Below are positions 26,257-34,256 of a stretch of 64,000 bases of DNA, piece by piece; position 1 is the stretch's first letter, and each line of letters starts with the position of its first letter. Made by a program: the position numbers and the translations under genes. The stretch comes from CAZBXE01 sp964496125 (GTDB lineage Bacteria > Chlamydiota > Chlamydiia > Chlamydiales > CAZBXE01). The notes below the pieces were generated by a model. It was not told the DNA's origin, made no database searches, and was given only the letters and a program-made list of their open reading frames with translations. Location: the NCBI GenBank assembly GCA_964496125.1, contig CAZBXE010000007.1, forward strand, positions 1 through 64,000, read 5' to 3'.

Positions 26257-27720
26257 TTAATTATCTTCTAAAAAATCTGCAATATCGAAGATGCGATAAA
26301 AGTAAGGATTTGTAGCAACACTAGATGCAACACCGCTTAAATGAAATAACACCGCAACTTTTGCAAAACCCTTAGGGGTCTTGAGCCTTGATATCTTTTC
26401 TTGTATGTCAGTAATGATGTCGTTACCAATCTCGCGTTTTTTGAATTTGAATTCACAGATAAACAAACTATTTGTTTTGGTTTGAACTAAATAATCGATT
26501 TGACACCCTTGTTGAGTGGTCGTTTTTGTTTGTCTATAGGGCCCGCTACGCACAATATCAACTAGTGAAATGCCTAATTTTTCAAGCAACAGAGGACGGT
26601 TTTGTAAAAGCAATGCCTCGAGTTGAAGCCCCAGATGTGTTTCAAATCCTGGCATCGTAGATAGCGGCACTTTATCGAATCCACCATCAGCAATAGCGCC
26701 CATATTTGGCTCAATTACTTTGAGATAGAATCTCATATAAGGGTCTGAGATTCTATATAAGCTCTGTTTTAAAGGGTTTGTTGTTTTGAATGACCATAAG
26801 GATTGCTTGATAACAAAACCTGCCACAATGAGATGATCCATCATTTGGCTTAGAGTGCCGCTGTGAGCAAATTCTATGCTTTGCCTAATTTCTGATAAAG
26901 TTCTGGCTCCGTCTTTAAGGCTGTCTAGGATTTTTTTATATGTAGCACCCCTGCCATTAAAGAGGTCATGAAAAATGCGGTCGAATTCAGTAACCAGTAA
27001 TCCGTTTTTCTCAAAAGCAAGTTGCTTGATATTATCATCAGTCGTAATGCCGGGATTAAATTGCTCTAAGTACCATGGTACACCGCCCACAATGCTGAGT
27101 AGTTTATACATATCATAATGAGAAAGCTGCATACCGAGCGTTCTTAAAAACTCTGCACTTTCAGGAATTGATAACGGCTCTAAGCTAATTGTTAAATTGA
27201 CGCGCCCAAAAAATGCCGTACTCTTTAGGATATTTTCTTCAATCCAGGTTGAGACTGATCCGCAAAAGACAAGCAACACAAGCGTCGTTTGCTTATCCCA
27301 CCAGGTTTTGAGTTTCGGAATGAAGCTTGGGTCTTTTGATCCCATCCACGAAATCTCATCAAGCAGGATGATGTCCCCCGGCTTAATATGAAGACTCAAA
27401 TGCTCAAAGGCGTCACTCCAATCTAGAAAAGTCATGGGTGGGATTTTTAGCATTAGCGAGAGTTGCCGTGCAAAATTATCCCTTTGTTGTTGAGCGGAAA
27501 TGCCATCTTCAGGGGCAAGACCTGCGAAACTCCAAAATGTTGGCGCGTTAGATATTTTAGCAAATTCACCTATAAGCCTGCTTTTTCCAATTCTTCTTCG
27601 TCCTTTTACGACAACAAGGCTAGATGTTTTCTTCTTATACAGAGCTTTTAGGCGTTCTAGTTCGGTTTTCCGGCCAATAAATACTGGATTTGACACAGCA
27701 ACCTCTGTTATGCTTAACAT
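26257..27720 (-). CDS. ATPase_2/DUF234-type ATP-binding protein
   Basis: 487 residues. N-terminal archaeal-type ATPase: FIGRKTELERLKALY, Walker A GRRRIGKSRL, Walker B IILLDEISWM, sensor region CGSVSTWIEENI. A winged-helix part follows (ARTLSEIRQSIEFAHSGTLS), then a C-terminal DUF234 region with a PD-(D/E)xK-like nuclease signature, QIDYL then ICEFKFKKRE. Such proteins are common in archaea and in host-associated bacteria and spread laterally; their role is unproved, though a toxin or DNA-handling function is often proposed. Codon use is AT-rich. Confidence 0.83.
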   Translation of the reverse strand: MLSITEVAVSNPVFIGRKTELERLKALYKKKTSSLVVVKGRRRIGKSRLIGEFAKISNAPTFWSFAGLAPEDGISAQQQRDNFARQLSLMLKIPPMTFLDWSDAFEHLSLHIKPGDIILLDEISWMGSKDPSFIPKLKTWWDKQTTLVLLVFCGSVSTWIEENILKSTAFFGRVNLTISLEPLSIPESAEFLRTLGMQLSHYDMYKLLSIVGGVPWYLEQFNPGITTDDNIKQLAFEKNGLLVTEFDRIFHDLFNGRGATYKKILDSLKDGARTLSEIRQSIEFAHSGTLSQMMDHLIVAGFVIKQSLWSFKTTNPLKQSLYRISDPYMRFYLKVIEPNMGAIADGGFDKVPLSTMPGFETHLGLQLEALLLQNRPLLLEKLGISLVDIVRSGPYRQTKTTTQQGCQIDYLVQTKTNSLFICEFKFKKREIGNDIITDIQEKISRLKTPKGFAKVAVLFHLSGVASSVATNPYFYRIFDIADFLEDN

Positions 27721-27807
27721 ATACTATATTATATCTCAAGCATGAGGCTAAGTCAACAATAAATGCTCAAGATGATGTTTTTAGCTTCTTGAGATTTGAT
27801 GATGCTA

Positions 27808-27980
27808 TATACGCAAATAAGCTGAAAAGTTGGTTTCTGCCTGCGTCGGCCGAGCTCTCAATTTTTGCCTGCCTGCATTGCTAAGGTTTTTAACCTTAGC
27901 TTCCTTAAGCGACGCTAAGCTTGCAAAAATTGAGAGCGCCTCCTTGGCATATTCCCAACTTTTCAGCTTATTTGTGTATA
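27808..27980. repeat. nested palindromic repeat element
   Basis: Three inverted repeats lie one inside another. Outer arms: 27808-27833 and 27955-27980, 26 bases with one mismatch, starting TATACGCAAATAAGCTGAAA. Middle arms: CTCTCAATTTTTGC at 27855-27868 and its exact inverse at 27923-27936. Inner hairpin: GCTAAGGTT/AACCTTAGC at 27880-27900. The outer end carries the TATACACAAATA motif. No protein-coding frame of note is seen in 27721-28162; the stretch holds this element and the Nudix promoter. Confidence 0.8.
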
Positions 27981-28056
27981 CATCAGGTCCTCTTAAGTTT
28001 TATGGATACGATAAACTCACTCAATGTTTTGTGGCAGAAAATGTAAAATTAGGCAT

Positions 28057-28085
28057 TTGACTCTTTCTCAGTACGCCTCTATAAT
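28057..28085 (+). promoter_or_regulatory. sigma-70 type promoter of the Nudix gene
   Basis: TTGACT at 28057-28062, a 17-base spacer, and a perfect TATAAT at 28080-28085. It leaves a leader of about 70 bases before ATG 28163. Confidence 0.65.
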
Positions 28086-28162
28086 CGCTGCAGAGAGTAA
28101 CCCTACCACCCCAGTTTGGAGTTGGTTAGGTTATAGCAAACTGATCTCCGCCATCTTCTGTC

Positions 28163-28597
28163 ATGATAAATTGTGTTCTATCTGTTGAGTGTATTATTGA
28201 GCGCGAAGGCAAATATCTTCTGATCTTGAGGCCGCAGGGTAAGCATGCAGGAGGGCTCCTTGGTTTCCCTGGGGGTGCAGTCGAATTCGATGATGCTGCT
28301 TTCCATTATGATGTTTTACGAATTGCAGCAAAGAGAGAGGTTTTTGAAGAGGTTGGTCTTACCCTCTCCGGACCTTTGTCCTATGTCACAAGTAGTTTTT
28401 TTGTAGACACTTACGGCAGCCAAGTCCTGCACACAGTTTTTCACTGTAAGCTTGTTCCTCCTTTTCCTGAGATTAAGCCAAGTCGCACTGAAGTGCCGGC
28501 GTATTTTTGGATGGATGCAGAAGAAGTCCAAAAGGCAACAAATGCCCCAGAATGGCTCAAAAAATACCTTTCAATTATCATGCTCCCCACATGGTAA
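28163..28597 (+). CDS. Nudix hydrolase with an expanded Nudix box
   Basis: 144 residues of the Nudix fold: LSVECIIEREGKYLLILRP, GGLLGFPGGAVEF, then AAKREVFEEVGL. The metal-binding REVFEEVG half is intact, but about six extra residues lie between the GG and the RE part of the box (canonical G-x5-E-x7-RE). The conserved Glu of the first half is at best shifted. Substrate cannot be told; related proteins cleave nucleoside diphosphate derivatives. It stands alone between repeat elements, with its own strong promoter. Confidence 0.82.
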   Translation: MINCVLSVECIIEREGKYLLILRPQGKHAGGLLGFPGGAVEFDDAAFHYDVLRIAAKREVFEEVGLTLSGPLSYVTSSFFVDTYGSQVLHTVFHCKLVPPFPEIKPSRTEVPAYFWMDAEEVQKATNAPEWLKKYLSIIMLPTW

Positions 28598-28650
28598 TTG
28601 TTGATCTTGCCTAACCTTGGCAGTTTGTTTTTTCTTAAGGGCAGAGAGTT

Positions 28651-28674
28651 CTTTTCAGCTTATTTGTGTATACA
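28651..28674 (-). repeat. partial repeat arm ending in TATACACAAATA
   Basis: On the minus strand the copy reads TGTATACACAAATAAGCTGAAAAG, identical over that length to the right outer arm of the 27808-27980 element. Confidence 0.7.
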
Positions 28675-28720
28675 TTCTTTCTGCTCAGATCTGTCTGTTG
28701 AAGAGCTGCTCATGAAATGC

Positions 28721-28731
28721 ATTTGTGTATA
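28721..28731 (-). repeat. short copy of the repeat end motif
   Basis: TATACACAAAT on the minus strand, in the same orientation as and about 60 bases from the 28651 copy, just before the outer-membrane protein genes. On the plus strand it reads TGTATACAAT, so it might double as a -10 element; I found no fitting -35. Confidence 0.45.
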
Positions 28732-28785
28732 CAATAAAGACCTTTGCAGGTACGCTTTAGTCCTCTTTTGAACGAGGATTTCGAA

Positions 28786-29502
28786 ATGAACAAGTTTGTA
28801 ACGTGGCTTTTTTTTATCGTTTGTATCTCCGGGCAGGCCTCTGCAGGGTGTCCCGATGGTTTTTATGCAAGCCTTATGGGCGGCGGCAACTTTATCCAGA
28901 CAGATGAATTCGATTCCGTCTTTGGTGTTAATGCTGATCCTGGCTTCATCGCAGGAGGAGCTCTTGGCTATAAAATGTATGGTCCTGCCTGTTTTGAAGT
29001 GGAAGTGGCCTACCGAAGAAACTATTTCCATACTGACCGTGTGATTGGCGGAGAGAAGGTTTTCAACAGCACTGGAATTGGACTTTTGACCGTGATGGGG
29101 AATTTGCTTTTCGAATTTAACTATGAAGGTCCTATTGTTCCTTATATAGGTATAGGTGTTGGCTACACCTCTCGCTTTGGTTCTCTTGAAATTTCTAGTA
29201 AAAAAGCACTAGAGGATCTTGCGGCTGCTGAAGAGCGCATTGCAAGAAAAAGAGCAGAGGCACAGAATTTGCCAGCAGACAAAATTGAAACAGCAGTTGC
29301 CATAACAAGAGAAGATATTTTGCAATCCGCTGAAGATGGAGCCATGAATGATACCGGTTCTTCTGCCGCCTACCAGTTCATTGCAGGTGTTGGCTATCAA
29401 TTTTCGAGTGCGATGAATCTTGCTATTGAGTATCATTTTGCAGCTGTGGCGATTGATCTTAAAAATCACAGTGTTCTGATGAAGCTGCGTCAGTCGTTTT
29501 AG
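28786..29502 (+). CDS. outer-membrane beta-barrel protein (paralogue 1)
   Basis: ATG 28786 is preferred to the TTG at 28744 because it begins a clear signal peptide (MNKFVTWLFFIVCISGQASA, then GCPDG). The mature protein of about 218 residues has alternating strands of a small barrel (FYASLMGGGNFIQ, FIAGGALGYKMYGPACFEVEVAYRRN, YIGIGVGYTS, FIAGVGYQFS, LAIEYHF) and ends in Phe, the usual barrel-assembly signal. A charged loop of about 50 residues (KKALEDLAAAEERIARKRAEA) sits between strands and may be exposed. The next gene is a paralogue. Confidence 0.78.
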   Translation: MNKFVTWLFFIVCISGQASAGCPDGFYASLMGGGNFIQTDEFDSVFGVNADPGFIAGGALGYKMYGPACFEVEVAYRRNYFHTDRVIGGEKVFNSTGIGLLTVMGNLLFEFNYEGPIVPYIGIGVGYTSRFGSLEISSKKALEDLAAAEERIARKRAEAQNLPADKIETAVAITREDILQSAEDGAMNDTGSSAAYQFIAGVGYQFSSAMNLAIEYHFAAVAIDLKNHSVLMKLRQSF

Positions 29503-29513
29503 GTGGAGTGAAA

Positions 29514-30098
29514 ATGAAACGATTCCTTATCCTTTTATTCTTCTTGGCAGCGTTTTTTGATTTAAGGGCAGAGCTCTCCGAAGGCTTCTATGCAAGTGGT
29601 GTGGGAGGGGTCAATTTCCTCAGCGCTGATGGTAGCCGAGATTCTGATATTTCCACAAAGGCGGGCTTTGTTGCCGGAGGCGCTCTAGGTTATAAATTCC
29701 GTAGCCCGGCTCGTTTTGAAGCTGAAGTTGTCTACCGCAGAAATGCTTTTTCTGCCGAAAAGGGAGTAAAAAAAGAGGGCACGAAAGTGTTTCTTGAAGC
29801 AAACGGCCACCTAAGCATGCTTACGTTTATGGGTAACCTTTATTTTGACCTGGACTTTCAAGGTCTTATTTCTCCCTACTGGGGCTTTGGTTTTGGATAC
29901 ACGTCCAATCAGGGGGGTACTGTTGTGGAGAATACAGCAATTGTACGCAGTGCTGATGGTCTTGCTTACCAGTTTCTTGCGGGAGTCGGATATCAGGTTT
30001 TTTACATGACAAATCTAGCCCTTGAGTATCGTTATTTGGCAGCTGGCCTCAATTTAAGAAACCATTCTCTGGCATTCAATCTCCGTCAGTCCTTCTAA
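29514..30098 (+). CDS. outer-membrane beta-barrel protein (paralogue 2)
   Basis: 194 residues from ATG 29514 with AGGTGGAG upstream. Signal peptide MKRFLILLFFLAAFFDLRA. The strands match those of the preceding gene one by one (GFYASGVGGVNFL, GFVAGGALGYKFRSPARFEAEVVYRRN, YWGFGFGYTS, YQFLAGVGYQ, LALEYRYLAAGLNLRNHS), and both end in RQSF, so they are a tandem duplication. The long charged loop of paralogue 1 is missing here. The 3' end overlaps the convergent membrane-protein gene by 23 bases. Confidence 0.78.
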   Translation: MKRFLILLFFLAAFFDLRAELSEGFYASGVGGVNFLSADGSRDSDISTKAGFVAGGALGYKFRSPARFEAEVVYRRNAFSAEKGVKKEGTKVFLEANGHLSMLTFMGNLYFDLDFQGLISPYWGFGFGYTSNQGGTVVENTAIVRSADGLAYQFLAGVGYQVFYMTNLALEYRYLAAGLNLRNHSLAFNLRQSF

Positions 30099-30921
30099 AA
30101 TTAGAGTCTAGGGTTTGCACAAGTTTTTCTATGATCAACTTGCGTGTGTAGTAGGCAGAAATGCCTGTCATGAGTGCGCTCTGGATGAGAGTATCCGGGT
30201 AAAGACGGCATACACCTATTGCAAAGTAGTTAAAGGCCACGAGGTGCAAGTTTTGTGCTGTGCTTTCCTGTTTTTCAAGTAAACTTTTTGTAATGCTTGC
30301 AAAAACTTGGTTCCCAGGGGTTTTTAAGCTCATTTTTTCCTGAAACTCATCTAGTTTGTATGCCTCTAACCTTCTTCTAATGCGAACACCAAAGGGTCCT
30401 TGTTTTGTGAAGAATTCTCTTGCAACAGCTCCTGCTTTCACCACAGAAGAATCAAGTTCCTTAAGGAGGCTGTTGTTCTCATAAAAATCAGAGGCTTCTA
30501 GTCCAATCCCTGTAAAGAGAGCGCTTGCAGCAAGCGGACGAAGGGTAGCATAGATCGCAAGGGAGAGAGGGTGAAATCCTACAAGGGAAATAAGGGCTGC
30601 TGAAAACATGGCTGTTGTGAGGAAGGCATTGATGGCCTTCACTGCTACCTTAGTCGCGGTTAAAAAAACAGCCTTTTTGTCTCGTGAGCTAAACGCAAGG
30701 GATGTGTCCTCTGCACATTTTTTGATGTCGCTCCATTGGACCGGCAAGGAAAGGATCCCTACGTAATTGAGATAGGCAAAGGCAGATCTTGGAATGGCGC
30801 GAGGGATAGCAAGCCAAATTTTTGAAATAAGTATGGTCGTATTTAAACTTAAGATGAGTGCACTTTGGACGACATCGCTATGTTTCCAGAGAGCTTTTGT
30901 CGTGGAGGTGATAGAGTTCAT
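30076..30921 (-). CDS. hypothetical multi-helix membrane protein
   Basis: 281 residues with hydrophobic segments near residues 20-40, 95-115 and 120-140 (ALISLVGFHPLSLAIYATLRPLAASALF) and a helical charged remainder. No signal-peptidase site, transporter motif or catalytic motif is recognised. It overlaps the glycosyltransferase gene by 44 bases on the same strand, so the two are probably translated from one message. A membrane or secreted chlamydial-type protein is possible; I give no function. Confidence 0.65.
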   Translation of the reverse strand: MNSITSTTKALWKHSDVVQSALILSLNTTILISKIWLAIPRAIPRSAFAYLNYVGILSLPVQWSDIKKCAEDTSLAFSSRDKKAVFLTATKVAVKAINAFLTTAMFSAALISLVGFHPLSLAIYATLRPLAASALFTGIGLEASDFYENNSLLKELDSSVVKAGAVAREFFTKQGPFGVRIRRRLEAYKLDEFQEKMSLKTPGNQVFASITKSLLEKQESTAQNLHLVAFNYFAIGVCRLYPDTLIQSALMTGISAYYTRKLIIEKLVQTLDSNFRRTDGD

Positions 30922-32134
30922 GCAAAAGTTTGGAGGCTTGATATTCTCTTGTAAAGCGGTCCAAAACTGTAGAGGAAATGGGGTTTTGTTGCCACCCTTT
31001 TTTGGTCAGGCTGGAAAGGGCCCTTTCGATGTTTAAAGGAGAGTTGTCTACGACCATGCCGGCTTTTGCCTCGAGGATGAGCGCGCCTGGGGCATGAGAG
31101 GGGTTTGTTCCTATGGCTAGAATAGGCGTTTTTGAGAAGAGGTATTCAAAAAGTTTGCCCGTAAGAATGCCTTCTGCATGGGGCAAATCCCCGTTGCCGA
31201 TGAAAAGAAGGGCATCCGCATCTCTTTGCATAGAGAGCGCCTTTTGACGTTCTAATGGGCCTAAAAATTGTACCCAGCGCTCTACCTGGTAGCGCGCGAT
31301 TTCTTTTTCTAGGTCAAATTTGAGTGTGCCTGCTATCCAGAGTTTAATTTTTTTCTTTACCTTGGGAAGGGCTTCAAAAAGGGGAGTTAGATTTTGCCTT
31401 CCTCGATAGATTGTGCCCGTATAGGCTAGATGAATCGTGTCGTCTTGTGGAAAAAATCCTTCTTTCGGAAGGAGCTCTGCATCCACGGGGTCAAACCCAT
31501 TTTCAATGACCTGTATCTTTTTTTGGGCGACCTTTTTTGCAAGCGTAGCAGCAAGAGGGGCGCTTACGGTTGTGATCAGATCGGCTTTCTGTAAGATCCG
31601 CTTTTCAAGATATCTTTCAAAAAAGGTAAATGGGAAAAGACCTGGGTAATTATGGTTGTCGATCCAAAGATCGCGAAAGTCGAGAACCCATTTTTTGACA
31701 AGGGCTTCTTCTTTTAATTTTTCTGCAACGAGGTGGGTTGAGTAAGGACCAGAAGAGCTTAGGGCAACATCCCAGATGATCCCTCTCTTGCGTGCAGCCT
31801 TGAGAGCAGGGGCAATCCAAAGGTCTGTAACATCGGGCATGCGGCACGAGGAGAGAATGCCTGTTTTTTCTCGGAAACTCTGGAGTAGGGATCTCTTTGC
31901 CTTTCCGACGCCTTCTTTACGTAGGTAAGAGATAAAGCGGTTTTCAGGAATCTCAATTATAGAAAAGCCGGGGTTTGGTAAGGTGAGTAAATGACTGTCG
32001 TCTTTTCTTTTCTCTGTCGTAAGAATGCTGACATCTTCTCCTGCGAGGGTCCAGTATTTAGCAAATGAGTAGGTTCTTAGGGAGGCGATGCTAGAAAGAG
32101 GGGGAAAGAAGGGGGATAGGAGGAGAATACGCAT
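30878..32134 (-). CDS. glycosyltransferase, GT4-like
   Basis: 418 residues with the two Rossmann-like domains of GT-B enzymes. The N-terminal domain starts MRILLLSPFFPPLSSIASLR, and the linker holds WVLDFRDLWIDN and DLITTVSAPLAATLA. The C-terminal donor domain has VIENGFDP, LAYTGTIYRGR, LWIAGT and GILTGKLFEYLFSKTPILAIG, with the acidic/K region expected in GT4. Donor and acceptor cannot be read; surface glycan or lipopolysaccharide synthesis is likely. No other glycan genes adjoin it. Confidence 0.82.
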   Translation of the reverse strand: MRILLLSPFFPPLSSIASLRTYSFAKYWTLAGEDVSILTTEKRKDDSHLLTLPNPGFSIIEIPENRFISYLRKEGVGKAKRSLLQSFREKTGILSSCRMPDVTDLWIAPALKAARKRGIIWDVALSSSGPYSTHLVAEKLKEEALVKKWVLDFRDLWIDNHNYPGLFPFTFFERYLEKRILQKADLITTVSAPLAATLAKKVAQKKIQVIENGFDPVDAELLPKEGFFPQDDTIHLAYTGTIYRGRQNLTPLFEALPKVKKKIKLWIAGTLKFDLEKEIARYQVERWVQFLGPLERQKALSMQRDADALLFIGNGDLPHAEGILTGKLFEYLFSKTPILAIGTNPSHAPGALILEAKAGMVVDNSPLNIERALSSLTKKGWQQNPISSTVLDRFTREYQASKLLHELYHLHDKSSLET

Positions 32135-32290
32135 AAGTCTTAATTTTCAGCTCTCTAATAAACCGAGTGACCTAGTTTCCTTAGGAAATGTAGGGATACT
32201 ATGAGCTCCTGTGTTTGCCACGATTTCGTTGCCATTTTTGCATGAGTAGCTTCATTGATTGTCACGGGACTTCTTTGAGAAGTTGGTTTT

Positions 32291-33937
32291 CTATTGATGA
32301 TCACCAAAAGTAAAAGCGTAAGCGGAAATGCCTTTTGGCACAAGGAGAGTAAGGGTGTGTATCCCATAATTTTCTCTTAGGTCTACGATGTCATATTTGC
32401 GTGGCTCTTTGACGATAAGCTCTTGCTTTTCATTCATGTCGCTTGTTCTATATTGAGGTAAAAGAGGTTTGCCATCCAGCAAAACCCTAACGTTTTGCTT
32501 TGTAGGCGAGCTCATCACAAGATAAACTTTTGATGCTTCAAATTTAAGGTATAGTTTACAGTTGTCTTCTTCTGCGACAATTCTTTCCTTTTCTTTTCCC
32601 CACTTTCCCATAAGGGCAACACTGTTGAGTTGTAACGTATCGGGAGTGAGATAACTTTGTGATCTTTCTGTCCCAAGGTAAGTTTCTGGAGTAAGAGGAC
32701 GTTCTTGTACTTCTTCCCTCTCATTTTTGACAAGGGAAGGCAGATCAAGAAGCTCTCGGATTTTATTTTCGGTTTCCTCGTAGGCTCCTTCACCAAAATG
32801 AACCGATGCAATCTGTCCCTTTTGATCAATGAGGTAATGAGCAGGCCAATATTTGTTTGCATACGCTTGCCATGTTTTGTAGTCGTTATCAAGTGCTATG
32901 GGATAGAGAACATCATACTTTCTTGCCGCCATCTCCACATTAGCTAGATCCTTTTCGAAGGCAAATTCAGGGGTATGCACACCGATGATCACAAGCCCTT
33001 TGTCTTTGTATTTTTTATGCCAATTTTCAAGGTAGGGGAGAGTGCGAAGACAATTAATGCAACTATACGTCCAAAAATCAAGAAGAACAACTTTTCCTTT
33101 GAGTGCCTTCAAGGTAAGTTGGGGGCTATTCACCCAGGCAGATATCCCTACGATTTCTGGAGCAAGTAGGCTAATTTCCGGCAGAGAGGAAGCTCCACGC
33201 CACGCATCAAGTTCGTTTTGGATAAGAGCGCTGTTCTCGATGGCAAAAGAAGGGGCGTAGGCTGCCGCTTTTTCTTGCAAGGAGGATTCCAGGTTATAGT
33301 AAAGTGAAATGGCTGTAATTACCATAAGTACTCCAAAACACTTTTTGATCATCTCCGTGTTTCTTGTAAGAAAGGGGACAGTAGACAAGACCCTGCTACC
33401 CCCATAGATGAGGAGGAAAAGGGGAAGGCTGGCTCCAAGGATGTAGCAGAACGTGAGCAAAATGACTTTCGTTGTCACAGTTTCTGTGGCTACAAGTGTT
33501 GTAATGGCTGCGAGTATGGGTCCTGCGCAAGGGGTCCACACAAGGCCGAGAGCAGACCCCAAAATAAAGCCTCCCCAAAAACCACTCCTTTTCGCGTTTT
33601 CTTGGGATTGCAGACGTGCTCCTGCGACTCCTATTTGCCCCGTTGCCCTTGCGAACAAGTTTGTAAGTTGGGGAAAGAGCATAACAAGACCGAATAATCC
33701 GATTACGAGAATGGCAAGATTACGTAGCATGCTAGGTGATATCCCTAAAAGATGAACAAGATAGTTCAGGGTAAGGGTAAAGAAAACAAAGCTCAGGACA
33801 AGTCCTGCTACGACCCCGAGGGGACGAAAACGACCACGTTCAGTTCCGGTTGAAAGGATGATTGGTAAAACAGGCAAAACACAAGGAGAAAAAACGGTTG
33901 CTATGCCCGCTAGGAAGGCAAATAGGTAAAGTAACAT
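32291..33937 (-). CDS. DipZ-like CcdA-thioredoxin fusion protein
   Basis: From ATG 33937 (GGAG upstream; the earlier GTG at 33949 overlaps it) the protein is 548 residues. An N-terminal CcdA-type domain of six helices holds paired cysteines FSPCVLPVLP and WTPCAGPIL. A periplasmic thioredoxin/TlpA-like domain follows with redox motif SCINCLR at about residue 305, then a C-terminal beta-rich domain. The same order occurs in mycobacterial DipZ. It should carry electrons from cytoplasmic thioredoxin to periplasmic or outer-membrane disulphides, important where the surface is disulphide-linked, as in Chlamydiae. No cytochrome c genes adjoin. Confidence 0.87.
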   Translation of the reverse strand: MLLYLFAFLAGIATVFSPCVLPVLPIILSTGTERGRFRPLGVVAGLVLSFVFFTLTLNYLVHLLGISPSMLRNLAILVIGLFGLVMLFPQLTNLFARATGQIGVAGARLQSQENAKRSGFWGGFILGSALGLVWTPCAGPILAAITTLVATETVTTKVILLTFCYILGASLPLFLLIYGGSRVLSTVPFLTRNTEMIKKCFGVLMVITAISLYYNLESSLQEKAAAYAPSFAIENSALIQNELDAWRGASSLPEISLLAPEIVGISAWVNSPQLTLKALKGKVVLLDFWTYSCINCLRTLPYLENWHKKYKDKGLVIIGVHTPEFAFEKDLANVEMAARKYDVLYPIALDNDYKTWQAYANKYWPAHYLIDQKGQIASVHFGEGAYEETENKIRELLDLPSLVKNEREEVQERPLTPETYLGTERSQSYLTPDTLQLNSVALMGKWGKEKERIVAEEDNCKLYLKFEASKVYLVMSSPTKQNVRVLLDGKPLLPQYRTSDMNEKQELIVKEPRKYDIVDLRENYGIHTLTLLVPKGISAYAFTFGDHQ

Positions 33938-33957
33938 AAATAACTCCACAAATTAAA

Positions 33958-34215
33958 CTACACGAAACCAAATTTTCGTTCACGATGTGTATAATCAGAT
34001 TCTCCTTTGAACCTATCCCGATGAAGATGAAAGTCTACAGATTCAGGGGTGTCAAAGTTTGTTGCATTGCGCTCTTCTTGGGGTAGATGCGACAGGTCGT
34101 GGTAGTAATCATCTTGAAGAATAAGGATGCTCTCGTTGCCAAAATGCTTTTGCAGATAGTGCACTAGGGTTGTTTTTCCCGATCCGCTTCCGCCGCTTAC
34201 GCCAATCACAAACAT
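33958..34215 (-). pseudogene. truncated uridine kinase
   Basis: 85 residues against about 210 in the family. The first 70 are normal: Walker A GVSGGSGSGKTTL, then ILQDDYYHDLSHLPQEERNA and NFDTPESVDFHL. After that the sequence has small deletions (HRDRFKGESDYTHRERK resembles the segment up to the THTR motif with about six residues lost) and stops before the catalytic and lid parts. So the salvage enzyme cannot work. The end lies about 20 bases from the dipZ-like start. It could make a short P-loop peptide, but I infer a dead gene. Confidence 0.75.
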
Positions 34216-34256
34216 TTTTTTTGCCCTTTATTTTTGCATAATACATAATCGGACCT

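Noticed and set aside
27808..28740. CRISPR array
   Set aside because: Repeats are inverted or irregularly spaced, with no regular spacers and no cas genes.
24239..28785. tRNA-flanked att repeat of a genomic island
   Set aside because: No second copy of the tRNA 3' end and no integrase were found, so an integrative element is not claimed.
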